Below are positions 7,753 through 14,279 of a DNA stretch of 19,201 bases, piece by piece. Below the pieces are notes generated by a model. It did not search any database and was not told the origin of the DNA. It saw nothing but the letters and a program-made list of their open reading frames with translations. The position numbers and the translations under genes are program-made. This DNA is from VRUG01 sp965372745 (GTDB lineage Bacteria > Planctomycetota > Phycisphaerae > Sedimentisphaerales > Anaerobacaceae): positions 1-19,201 of the forward strand of contig CBDVDM010000032.1 in the NCBI GenBank assembly GCA_965372745.1, in the 5' to 3' direction. The first letter of the stretch is position 1, and the number at the start of each line of letters is the position of its first letter.

Positions 7753-9138
7753 TTATGTCAGGCCCAGTCGCTTGGCTTCCTCATATAGGCCGTAGTGTTT
7801 CATCTTTTTAAATAATGTTGTTCTGTTTATCTGGAGCGCTTTTGCGGTTTCCTGTCTGTTCCAGTGGTTGGCCTCCAGAGCCTGACGAATTATTCTTTTT
7901 TCCGGTTCAGCCAAAGCTTGTTTTAAATTCGTAGGCTCATAAGGTTGCTGTTGGAGGTTCTGGTTTTGTATAATTGAACTCGGCAAGTCCTCAAGACAGA
8001 TATACTTGTCTTTACTTAGTAGAACAGCACGTTCGATTACGTTTTCTAATTCACGAATATTTCCTGGCCATAAATAACGTTCCAGACATTCCATGGTGTC
8101 ATCTGTAATACCGAGCTTCTCTTTTTTATGCTGCAGGCAATATAATTGCATAAACCGCTTTGCCAGCAGACTTACATCACCAACTCTGTTACATAATGGC
8201 GGCAGGTTTATTGTTACTACATTTATTCGATAATATAAATCTTCTCTGAACCGGCCTTGTTTTACAAGTTCCAGCAGGTTTTGGTTAGAGGCAAGTATCA
8301 CTCGGGTATCAACGGCAATCGTTTTATTGCTGCCGACAGGTTCAAATTGTCTGTCCTGTAGAACTCTTAACAGTTTGACCTGGAGGGCGGCCGAGGCATT
8401 GGCAATTTCATCGAGAAAAATTGTACCTTCATTTGCTGCCATGAATTTGCCTTCTTTATTACGTATAGCCCCTGTAAAAGAGCCTTTGACATGGCCAAAA
8501 AGTTCGCTTTCAAGTAAGGTTTCCGGCAGCGCACCGCAACTGACTTCAACAAAAGCTTTATTGCTTCGGCTGGAACGGTGATGTATGGCTCTTGCCAGCA
8601 TACTTTTGCCGGTACCTGACGGGCCTGTCATCAATATTGTCGTTTTGCTGTCAGCCACTGCTTCTACGAGGTCGAATATTTTTGCCATTTTGTAATCATG
8701 GCTTAGGATATTTTCCAGCCTGAATTTTTGTTCAAGCTGTAAGCGAAGGTGTTCATTTTCGCTCATGAGTAATTGTTGTTTAATTGCTCTTTCAACCGCC
8801 AGTCGTAATTCATCGTCAATTATCGGTTTTGTAAGGTAATCGTAGGCGCCGCGCTTAATAGCTTTGACGGCACTTTCGATGGTGCCATAGCCTGTTATTA
8901 CGATAACTACGGTTTGCGGATGCTCTGTTTTGATTGCATCCAGCAGATCCAGGCCGTTGCCGTCAGGCAGATTAACATCGGTGATGACAAGGCTGTAATT
9001 TTGATTTTTCAGTTCAGTTAGAGCAGAATTTAATGTTTGAACACCTGTGCTTTGAAATCCTTCAAGTGACAAAAACTCAACCAGCGAATCTAATATGATT
9101 CTATCGTCGTCAACAACGAGAATATTGTTATCTCTCAT
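7753..9138 (-). CDS. NtrC-family sigma54-dependent response regulator
   Basis: 461 residues in the classic three-domain order. The receiver (about 4-118) has acidic pocket D10-D12, phospho-acceptor D54 (ITDVNLPDG), T82 and K104. The AAA+ domain (about 145-375) has Walker A GPSGTGKS (171-178), the sigma54-contacting loop GSFTGA (218-223), Walker B IFLDEI with D242-E243, and arginine finger REDLYYRINV. The Fis-type helix-turn-helix is at the C-terminus (NRQETAKALQINRTTLFKKM). It activates RNA polymerase-sigma54 by ATP hydrolysis when phosphorylated. AAGG lies 7 bases before the start, 17 bases after the kinase stop. In other Gram-negative bacteria a comparable pair (PrsK/PrsR) accompanies exosortase loci. 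The only clear sigma54 promoter in the window precedes the PilZ gene. Confidence 0.93.
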   Translation of the reverse strand: MRDNNILVVDDDRIILDSLVEFLSLEGFQSTGVQTLNSALTELKNQNYSLVITDVNLPDGNGLDLLDAIKTEHPQTVVIVITGYGTIESAVKAIKRGAYDYLTKPIIDDELRLAVERAIKQQLLMSENEHLRLQLEQKFRLENILSHDYKMAKIFDLVEAVADSKTTILMTGPSGTGKSMLARAIHHRSSRSNKAFVEVSCGALPETLLESELFGHVKGSFTGAIRNKEGKFMAANEGTIFLDEIANASAALQVKLLRVLQDRQFEPVGSNKTIAVDTRVILASNQNLLELVKQGRFREDLYYRINVVTINLPPLCNRVGDVSLLAKRFMQLYCLQHKKEKLGITDDTMECLERYLWPGNIRELENVIERAVLLSKDKYICLEDLPSSIIQNQNLQQQPYEPTNLKQALAEPEKRIIRQALEANHWNRQETAKALQINRTTLFKKMKHYGLYEEAKRLGLT

Positions 9139-9155
9139 AATTTGCCTTACATGTT

Positions 9156-10280
9156 TTATGAATTGGTTGTTAGTGGTAAATACACGGTGAAAACGCTTCC
9201 ACCCTGAGGAGAATTTTCAGCTGTTATTCGACCGTGATATCTTTCGACAATGTCCCTGGAGATTGCCAGTCCCAATCCGGTTCCTTTACCTTTTTCTTTT
9301 GTTGTAAAGAATGGCTCGAAAATAGCTTCGGTATTTTCTGGAGCAAAGCCTGTACCGGTATCCTTTATCTCTATAACAGCGGTATTGTTTTCCCGGAAAT
9401 CTGTTGAGATATTTATTTGGCCGCCATTTGGCATTGCATCTATGGCATTTTTTATAAGATTGCAGAACACCTGGAACAGATTTCCACCTTTGATTGTTGG
9501 TATATCCGGGTCATAGTTTCGCAGAATCTGAATATTTAAAGCCTTTGTGCCTGCCTGCATGGTTTTTATCGCATCTTCGATAATTTGTTCTATTTTGGTT
9601 TGCTCTAAACAAGCATGGGTGCTGCGGGAAAATTCCAGTAATTCGCTTACGATTTGAACCATACGCATAAGCCCTTTTCTACACTGAACAAGATACTCCC
9701 TTGGTTTATCAAGGTCATGTTGTTCAATTGTTCGAATGGCCAGATTAATGTATCTCAATATTCCATCCATCGGATTGTTTAGCTCGTGCGTTACCTTAGT
9801 GACGAGTTTGCCGATTGTTGCCAGCCTTTCAGTGTCAGCTAACTGCTTTTGCAGATTGGTGTTTTCAGTTATGTCTTCAATGAAGATAATGCCCCTGCGA
9901 TTTTCTTTGGGATTGACTAATTTGTAAGGCTTACATTGGATTCGCAGGCATTTTATTTTTCTGTTGTGTGTATAGCTTACTTCGCTGAAAGTTTGCGCTT
10001 TTCCTGTTTCTACAACCGATTTTAGATGTTTTGTCCAGGCGGATTCCGACAGGGTGATATTATCACAGCCTCTTGCAAGTGATTTGTTGATAGTACCGCT
10101 TAGTTCGATTAATTCTGAAGCTTTCAAATTGGCTTTTACAATATTCAGGTCAGAATCGAAAAAAATGATACCTGTTGGAATGGAATTGAAAATCGCTTCA
10201 TCAAGCGGCAGAAATGCTGTACTTTGAACCGGATTCGGATTTGTGGCAAGATATTTGGATTGGTCTTTGGCTTTTGCCAT
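9156..10280 (-). CDS. Soluble PAS-domain sensor histidine kinase
   Basis: 374 residues without membrane segments, so probably cytoplasmic. One PAS domain lies at about 27-138 (AIFNSIPTGIIFFDSDLNIVKAN). A short helix leads into HisKA with phospho-acceptor H165 in VTHELNNPMDGIL. The HATPase domain has N-box N278 (NLIKNAIDAMPNGG), G1 DTGTGF (307-312), F-box FEPFFTTK, and G2 GTGLGL (333-338). It is the obvious partner of the regulator 17 bases downstream. Start: ATG at 10280. An upstream TTG at 10331 is open in frame but lies beyond the promoter, whose predicted start coincides with the ATG, implying a leaderless mRNA. The signal is unknown. Confidence 0.92.
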   Translation of the reverse strand: MAKAKDQSKYLATNPNPVQSTAFLPLDEAIFNSIPTGIIFFDSDLNIVKANLKASELIELSGTINKSLARGCDNITLSESAWTKHLKSVVETGKAQTFSEVSYTHNRKIKCLRIQCKPYKLVNPKENRRGIIFIEDITENTNLQKQLADTERLATIGKLVTKVTHELNNPMDGILRYINLAIRTIEQHDLDKPREYLVQCRKGLMRMVQIVSELLEFSRSTHACLEQTKIEQIIEDAIKTMQAGTKALNIQILRNYDPDIPTIKGGNLFQVFCNLIKNAIDAMPNGGQINISTDFRENNTAVIEIKDTGTGFAPENTEAIFEPFFTTKEKGKGTGLGLAISRDIVERYHGRITAENSPQGGSVFTVYLPLTTNS

Positions 10281-10287
10281 ATTCCTA

Positions 10288-10316
10288 ATAATAGTCTTTG
10301 TTGTTAGTATTGTCAA
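10288..10316 (-). promoter_or_regulatory. Consensus sigma70-type promoter of the kinase operon
   Basis: Perfect TTGACA (10316-10311), 17-base spacer and TATTAT (10293-10288) on the minus strand. Only seven bases separate the -10 box from the kinase ATG, so transcription should begin at or next to the A of the start codon. Confidence 0.8.
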
Positions 10317-10322
10317 GAACGA

Positions 10323-10342
10323 ATGTTGCAAAAAAACAACAT
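10323..10342. promoter_or_regulatory. Inverted repeat 1, probable regulator site
   Basis: ATGTTG-N8-CAACAT with perfect 6-base arms. It begins six bases upstream of the kinase promoter -35 box and about 265 bases upstream of the predicted PilZ transcription start. It shares GTTG-N8-CAAC geometry with the repeat at 10439-10458, so it is a candidate binding site for the NtrC-type regulator. Confidence 0.55.
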
Positions 10343-10438
10343 ACTTGTTCTCAGGACATTATCGAAGGCATTAAGCGAGGTAAGGTACTATAGAATAAGC
10401 AGCTAAAGCGGTCTTTAAGTGTGGATATCAGGTTTTTG

Positions 10439-10458
10439 GCGTTGCGAATAATCAACGC
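10439..10458. promoter_or_regulatory. Inverted repeat 2, probable regulator site
   Basis: GCGTTG-N8-CAACGC with perfect 6-base arms and the same 8-base spacer and GTTG/CAAC core as the repeat at 10323-10342. Its centre is about 149 bases upstream of the predicted sigma54 start, a usual distance for an NtrC-type enhancer. Confidence 0.6.
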
Positions 10459-10569
10459 TGCAATCATCGAAATAGTGAATTTATCAATAAGATTATAAAT
10501 TTGCCTATCTAACCTTTTACTTATTAAGCATTTGCAAAAGTTAAAATGGGAAGTTTGTTTAATCACTGC

Positions 10570-10586
10570 TTGGTATGAGTTTTGCG
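10570..10586 (+). promoter_or_regulatory. Sigma54 (-24/-12) promoter of the PilZ gene
   Basis: TTGGTATG-AGTT-TTGC keeps the invariant GG (10572-10573) and GC (10584-10585) at exactly 10 bases apart and matches TTGG.A.G-N4-TTGC of the consensus. Transcription would start near 10597, about 35 bases before the PilZ start codon. Confidence 0.72.
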
Positions 10587-10631
10587 TATAGTGATATTAG
10601 TTGTGTGTAAGTGGAGGTAGTGAACAGGGTG

Positions 10632-10988
10632 ATGTGTGAATCGGATAAACGTAAGTGTAAGAGGCTGCCTGCAAGATTTGATTTATCATGCAGTGCATTG
10701 GGCTCGATGTCGGAGCAATGCTGCTGCGGGTGGACAGTTAATGTAAGTCCCGGCGGTTTGTATTTCGAGACGACAGCCGACATGATATTTGATACGGGCA
10801 ATTTACTGAAAGTTGAATTATCAATACCGCCGACATCCGGAGAGCTTGAATTTGGGGGAAGAATTTCAGCATTAGGCAGGGTAGTGAGGACATGTAATGC
10901 ATGTGAGGCCTGTCTCGGCTCGCTCTCGAATTCAAACAAATACGGCGTGGCTGTGGAGTTTTGCCGGTTGCCGAGGCTTACCACATAA
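10632..10988 (+). CDS. PilZ-domain protein (probable c-di-GMP receptor)
   Basis: 118 residues comprising essentially one PilZ domain. The c-di-GMP binding signatures are present: RxxxR at R7-R11 (DKRKCKRLPARF) and [D/N]xSxxG as N37-V-S39-P-G-G42. Such proteins bind c-di-GMP and then alter motility, secretion or polysaccharide synthesis, usually through a partner. Start is uncertain: GGAGG at 10613-10617 is 14 bases from ATG 10632 and 11 from GTG 10629. GTG codons at 10611 and 10620 are too close to, or upstream of, that site. Cysteines are unusually frequent (C2, C9, C20, C30-C32 and a C-x2-C near the end). The sigma54 promoter and enhancer-like repeats upstream suggest control by the adjacent NtrC-type regulator (inference). 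It is 5 bases from the convergent dapF remnant. Confidence 0.85.
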   Translation: MCESDKRKCKRLPARFDLSCSALGSMSEQCCCGWTVNVSPGGLYFETTADMIFDTGNLLKVELSIPPTSGELEFGGRISALGRVVRTCNACEACLGSLSNSNKYGVAVEFCRLPRLTT

Positions 10989-10993
10989 AGATA

Positions 10994-11125
10994 CTATTCT
11001 GGCCAGACGCCTTCAAAAACTGTAATAGCCGGACCGGTCAGCCATGCGGGATTCTCAACTTTTTCTTCATAGCAATTGACATAAGTGTAGTCATTGCCTA
11101 AACCGCGCATTTTGGTGAATCTCAT
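10994..11125 (-). pseudogene. dapF: Internally deleted diaminopimelate epimerase (dapF remnant)
   Basis: A 43-codon open frame encodes MRFTKMRGLGNDYTYVNC followed by YEEKVENPA, the N-terminus of diaminopimelate epimerase, including the conserved G-x-GNDY motif. It runs straight into WLTGPAITVFEGVWPE and a stop, which resembles the C-terminal end of the same enzyme (TGPA-x-x-VFEG). Roughly 230 residues, including both catalytic cysteines of a normal ~275-residue DapF, are missing, and the join is in frame. AGG lies 4 bases before the ATG and a promoter with a palindrome lies upstream, so the remnant could still be expressed. It cannot be an active epimerase. Cell-wall lysine/DAP synthesis would need another dapF copy or a different route. 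Confidence 0.8.
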
Positions 11126-11149
11126 CTTACCTGTCCTTAAATAACAAGG

Positions 11150-11183
11150 CTGTAATATTACAGGTACAAACCAAAAAAATCAA
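11150..11183 (-). promoter_or_regulatory. Promoter and palindromic operator of the dapF remnant
   Basis: TTGATT (11183-11178), 17 bases, TAATAT (11160-11155) on the minus strand. The -10 box lies inside the perfect 14-base palindrome CTGTAATATTACAG (11150-11163), a plausible repressor site. The palindrome ends 24 bases before the remnant's start codon. Confidence 0.45.
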
Positions 11184-11245
11184 GTCCATGTGTAGAACTG
11201 CGGCGGGGGTATGTTTAGAATATGTCAAGTATGCGAAATATATAA

Positions 11246-12046
11246 TTAAATTGAGAATTCTTTCTGTCGGCTGTCCATTTGTGCTTTTAATCGTGCAACA
11301 ATGGATGAATGCATTTGAGAAACGCGGGATTCCGAGAGATCCAGCGTTGCTCCGATTTCTTTCATTGTCATCTCTTCATAATAATACAAGACAACAATCA
11401 ATCTTTCAGCGCGTGTCAGTCCTTTTGTGAGCAGGTTTTTTAAGTCTCTTTTTTGGGCTTCTATTAGGGGGTTCTGACTTTTTTTATCTTTGATTACATC
11501 TATTTCACGAATGTCTTTATCGCCGTCACTATCGTTAAAATTGGTATTCAGCGAAACAAGGCTGGTGGCATTAGCGTCTCGTTGTATTCTATTGAATTGC
11601 TCTGTATCCAGTTCCATTGCAGCAGCAGTTTCCTTTTCAGTGGGTTTTCTGCCGAGGTTAGTTTCAAGCGATTGAGTGGCACGTGAGAGCTGGCTGGCGC
11701 GTGCACGAACCAGCCTGGGTACCCAGTCCATGCTTCTGAGTTCATCAAGAATTGAACCTCTTATTCGCGGCGAGCAGTAGGTTTCAAATTTCACACCTCT
11801 GTCAGGGTCGAAGGCATCAATAGCATCCATTAAACCGAAATTACCTGCACTAATAAGGTCATCTAATTCAACCTTGTCGGGCAATTTGCTGTGTAATCGA
11901 TCAGCGGTATACTTGACTAAGTGGCGATAATTTTCCATCAGCAGGTTTCGGAAATAATCGCCCCCTGTTTTATGAAACTGTTCCCATATTTCCTCGATAT
12001 CTGGTTTTTTGCTCTTGGTTTGCTTATCGAGTTGTTTGGCCTTCAT
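11246..12046 (-). CDS. fliA: Flagellar sigma factor sigma28 (FliA)
   Basis: 266 residues. It directs RNA polymerase to late flagellar, chemotaxis and related promoters. Region 2 is well preserved: LVKYTADRLHSKLP, DLISAGNFGLMDAIDAFDP, and VKFETYCSPRIRGSILDELRSMDWVPR, the hallmark of the FliA/WhiG group. Region 3 follows (LGRKPTEKETAAAMEL). Region 4 ends the protein with LTRAERLIVVLYYYEEMTMKEIGATLDLSESRVSQMHSSIVARLK. The start has GGAGGAA 5 bases upstream. It sits 156 bases after flhG, and that gap carries a nearly perfect sigma28 promoter, so FliA probably activates its own gene. No anti-sigma factor FlgM is visible in the window. Confidence 0.95.
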   Translation of the reverse strand: MKAKQLDKQTKSKKPDIEEIWEQFHKTGGDYFRNLLMENYRHLVKYTADRLHSKLPDKVELDDLISAGNFGLMDAIDAFDPDRGVKFETYCSPRIRGSILDELRSMDWVPRLVRARASQLSRATQSLETNLGRKPTEKETAAAMELDTEQFNRIQRDANATSLVSLNTNFNDSDGDKDIREIDVIKDKKSQNPLIEAQKRDLKNLLTKGLTRAERLIVVLYYYEEMTMKEIGATLDLSESRVSQMHSSIVARLKAQMDSRQKEFSI

Positions 12047-12178
12047 AGGTTTCCTCCATGAGATTCTATGATTTACCGGATTTTGTCCAACAAAGTTTTG
12101 CGTCCCATAATCATCAGCTCTTATCTCTGACTAATGCCTCTAAATATCAAAACTGACAAGATTGCCTGTTGATATTAA

Positions 12179-12205
12179 TTATCGGCCTTTACAGCTATAA
12201 CTTTA
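12179..12205 (-). promoter_or_regulatory. Sigma28 promoter in front of fliA
   Basis: TAAAGTTA (12205-12198), an 11-base spacer and GCCGATAA (12186-12179) on the minus strand differ from the enterobacterial sigma28 consensus TAAAGTTT-N11-GCCGATAA at one base. The -35 box overlaps the flhG stop codon. Transcription would start near 12170, leaving a leader of about 125 bases before fliA. Confidence 0.8.
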
Positions 12206-13048
12206 GAAGAACCAGTCAACAACTTTACGAAAAAATCCCTCGTTATTAGGCTGAACTGTTGAGTTACTACTCAACTTTGCCGCTAAAGCTACCAGTGAAG
12301 ATGTAATTTTGGCCTTGGGATAAGTTAAAACGACAGGTTTTCTCAGCCGAACGGCAGAAATTACACGCTCATCTCTTAATAACACACCAGCGTTGTACAC
12401 ATGTGTATTTAAAAATTGCCTTACAACATTTGCGATTTGTTGATAGGTCTTTTTGCCTTCCTCAATTGTCTCGGCCATATTCACAACCAGACTTATCCTG
12501 TTTGTAAATTTGTTGCCGACCAAAACCTTAATAGTTGCATAGGCGTCGGTCATTGCTGTAGCTTCCGGGGTTGTGACTACTAAAACATGGTCAGCGGCAA
12601 GACAGAAACCGATAACTGATTTTGAAATACCTGCTGCAGTGTCGATTATGATTGCATCGGTATTATTTTGGAGTTTTGACAGCTCACTCAGGAGCCTTTG
12701 TCGTTGAAACTCGCTGATATTAGCGAACTCTTCGAGGCCGGAAACCCCGCAAATGATTTCCATACCTTCAGGTCCGGTATGAATAATTTCCTCGATGCTT
12801 TTTTGACCTTTGAGCAAATGTGAAATGTTGTACTTGCTGTTGAAGTTCATTATGACATCGAGATTGCTTAAGGATAAGTCAGCATCGACTAATAAGACTT
12901 TTTTTCGTGAAGCAGCCATGCATATCCCAAGGTTTACAGCAATGTTTGTTTTCCCGACTCCACCCTTGCCGCTGGTGATTGCCAGAACCTTTGCCGGCTG
13001 GCGACAGTTTTCCATCATTTGCTGTAAATGTCTTGAATTATTTTCCAT
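12203..13048 (-). CDS. flhG: FlhG/YlxH MinD-like flagellar-number ATPase
   Basis: A 281-residue ParA/MinD-type ATPase controlling number or placement of flagella, usually as partner of the GTPase FlhF. Deviant Walker A SGKGGVGKTN lies about residue 25, the switch region LLVDADLSLSNLDVIM follows, and Walker B is AIIIDTAAGIS. The N-terminus carries polar, Gln-rich ENNSRHLQQMMENC before the P-loop; in FlhG proteins this region acts as the FlhF activator helix, and HLQQMM is compatible with that. Start: ATG at 13048, 10 bases after the preceding stop, is preferred. A TTG at 13066 would add six residues and overlap the upstream gene. Neither has a strong ribosome site, so translational coupling is likely. 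FlhF is not in the window. Confidence 0.88.
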   Translation of the reverse strand: MENNSRHLQQMMENCRQPAKVLAITSGKGGVGKTNIAVNLGICMAASRKKVLLVDADLSLSNLDVIMNFNSKYNISHLLKGQKSIEEIIHTGPEGMEIICGVSGLEEFANISEFQRQRLLSELSKLQNNTDAIIIDTAAGISKSVIGFCLAADHVLVVTTPEATAMTDAYATIKVLVGNKFTNRISLVVNMAETIEEGKKTYQQIANVVRQFLNTHVYNAGVLLRDERVISAVRLRKPVVLTYPKAKITSSLVALAAKLSSNSTVQPNNEGFFRKVVDWFF

Positions 13049-13058
13049 TAGTTGATAT

Positions 13059-13475
13059 CTATTCAAAAATTGAAATCATTCCTTGCTTTTGTTTTATTAA
13101 CTCTGCTGTTATTCTTTGATTAAGCGAATTTTCCATCAGCTTGTTTATTTGCAACTCAAGATACTCATTCGTATCTTTCTCAAGTAGTTCTTTGGCGTGT
13201 TCATCAATTACAGGCCTAACGTCAAATTCACCCATAGTGCCGAACTTGATATTGTCAGTGTCACAAAGCAGAAGGTGATTATTTTGAACATGCTCGTCGA
13301 TGGCATTGTTCATAACGCAGGAGAACTCATCTACTGCCAAATCTTTAGGGACAAAACCGTAAGTATGAATGTTATTTATGTTCAGGGTAAGAATTTTCTG
13401 ACGAGTTTGTGTAAACTCCATTATCTTAACAAGTAACTCGGTTATGTTGTCTGTTATCAACGAGGCCAGTTTCAT
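13059..13475 (-). CDS. Divergent FlgB-like flagellar rod protein
   Basis: 138 residues without membrane segments or signal peptide. The pattern EFTQTRQKILTLNINNIHTYGFVPKDL (19-45) resembles the FlgB N-terminus (FT-x-x-RQ-x-L-x-x-NIAN-x-x-TPGY-x-x-K), followed by IKFGTMGEFDVRP and a C-terminal helix (EYLELQINKLMENSLNQRITAELIKQKQGMISIF) like that of FlgB. Two normally strong motifs are altered: NIANxxTPGY reads NINNIHTYGF, and the HDGxN segment reads EKDTN. FlgB is a proximal rod subunit exported by the flagellar type III system. This may be a fast-evolving FlgB or a paralog with another role. AGAGGG lies about 8 bases before the start. It is translationally linked to flhG, 10 bases downstream. 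Confidence 0.5.
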   Translation of the reverse strand: MKLASLITDNITELLVKIMEFTQTRQKILTLNINNIHTYGFVPKDLAVDEFSCVMNNAIDEHVQNNHLLLCDTDNIKFGTMGEFDVRPVIDEHAKELLEKDTNEYLELQINKLMENSLNQRITAELIKQKQGMISIFE

Positions 13476-13670
13476 ACATAACCCTCTTCTATGTGTGTTT
13501 TTTCTACTGAAATGTAATAAAGAAAAAAGCAGAAGGAAATATTTATTGGAAATGAACTTTTTTTTCTCATCCTTGAGCCTTAATCACCTTTTACATATTG
13601 TTAGTCATTTGATTCTGTCGCAATCCCGTTATAACCTGCACAGGAACCAGGCACTCCGTTCCAGTTATTT

Positions 13671-14006
13671 TCAATTTCCGAATATATAGTCATCAGTTTT
13701 ATTATTGTGCTCATCGACTAAATTATCGGAGAAGTTCTGAGAAGTAATATCCTGCTCATTAAGAATATGTTTTATTTCCCAAAGCGTTTTTGTTTTTTTG
13801 AGTTCAGTTATTCTGGATAATCTTTCGAATACTGACTCATCGTATAAACGATGTCCGCCCTCGGTCCATTGAGCTTCACGAATGAGTCCCATTATTGTGT
13901 AGTTATGAATGGTTTGTCGTGAGAAGGGGGTATAACGAACCAACTCTCCAATTCGATATAGCTTTACAGGTATTTTAAAGGCTCGGTTCTTAACATCTGA
14001 TTGCAT
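13671..14006 (-). CDS. MerR-like helix-turn-helix regulator
   Basis: 111 residues. After a short basic leader, LYRIGELVRYTPFSRQTIHNYTIMGLI followed by GGHRLYDESVFERLSRITELKKT fits a winged MerR-type DNA-binding domain (helix-turn-helix plus the R-x-Y wing). A short helical tail LWEIKHILNEQD and a polar, Asn/Asp-rich end follow. No cysteine-based metal site or large effector domain is present, so the signal is unknown. Start: ATG at 14006 with AAAGG 9 bases upstream; a TTG at 14042 is in frame but less likely. It lies 195 bases upstream of the FlgB-like gene on the same strand, suggesting a link to the flagellar block (inference). A palindrome over its own -10 box suggests self-control. Confidence 0.75.
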   Translation of the reverse strand: MQSDVKNRAFKIPVKLYRIGELVRYTPFSRQTIHNYTIMGLIREAQWTEGGHRLYDESVFERLSRITELKKTKTLWEIKHILNEQDITSQNFSDNLVDEHNNKTDDYIFGN

Positions 14007-14054
14007 TATAAAAAACCTTTTGCATATACTATCAAATAGCAAACATCTTTTACG

Positions 14055-14091
14055 TTTTACAAAATGTAAAATACTATTTATCGGGTGTCAA
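14055..14091 (-). promoter_or_regulatory. Promoter with palindromic operator for the MerR-like gene
   Basis: Perfect TTGACA (14091-14086), 17 bases, and TACATT (14068-14063) on the minus strand. The -10 box is covered by the palindrome TTTTACA-AAA-TGTAAAA (14055-14071), which has perfect 7-base arms. The start would be near 14056, about 50 bases before the ATG. Confidence 0.5.
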
Positions 14092-14158
14092 CAATTTTTT
14101 GATTTTTTTTCAAAAAATTTCTTATTTTTAAAAAGATTTCGAACATTTTGGTTAGAAG

Positions 14159-14183
14159 CTGTTTTGCCGGCAAGGTAAAACAG
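14159..14183. other. Unassigned 10-bp hairpin in the gap downstream of the CBS-GGDEF gene
   Basis: CTGTTTTGCC and GGTAAAACAG pair (one G-T) around a GGCAA loop. There is no T-run on either strand, so it is not a typical terminator. It contains the palindrome TTGCCGGCAA. Confidence 0.4.
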
Positions 14184-14225
14184 GCCATTATGGGACGTTT
14201 GGTAGGTTGTTCTTAGCTGAATAAT

Positions 14226-14276
14226 TGACGAAATAACTCAAACTGACATGTTTCGTCAGAAACGGTCAGTTTGAGT
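14226..14276 (-). terminator. Strong compound hairpin after the first CBS-GGDEF gene
   Basis: ACTCAAACTGAC (14236-14247) pairs perfectly over 12 bases with GTCAGTTTGAGT (14265-14276), and the loop holds a second stem GTTTC/GAAAC. It begins three bases after the stop codon of the minus-strand gene, but only TTATTTCG follows, so termination is uncertain. TGACGAAA (14226-14233) can instead pair with TTTCGTCA (14251-14258), an interleaved alternative. Confidence 0.5.
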
Positions 14277-14279
14277 AAG

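Larger units (their letters stand above)
10281..10631. other. Divergent control region between the kinase operon and the PilZ gene
   Basis: 350 bases without a convincing gene. It holds the kinase promoter, two inverted repeats of identical spacing and a sigma54 promoter. A 71-codon minus-strand open frame (10351-10566) is AT-rich, shows no recognisable domain and spans one of the inverted repeats, so I do not call it. Confidence 0.7.

Noticed and set aside
10351..10566. 71-codon minus-strand open frame upstream of the kinase gene.
   Set aside because: No domain, no signal and AT-driven composition; it spans an inverted repeat in a clear control region.
14004..14032. TTGATA-N19-TATAAT on the minus strand, like the long-spacer promoters of MerR targets.
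   Set aside because: Its -10 box overlaps the ATG of the MerR-like gene, so transcripts would lack that start. The TTGACA-N17-TACATT promoter further upstream fits better.
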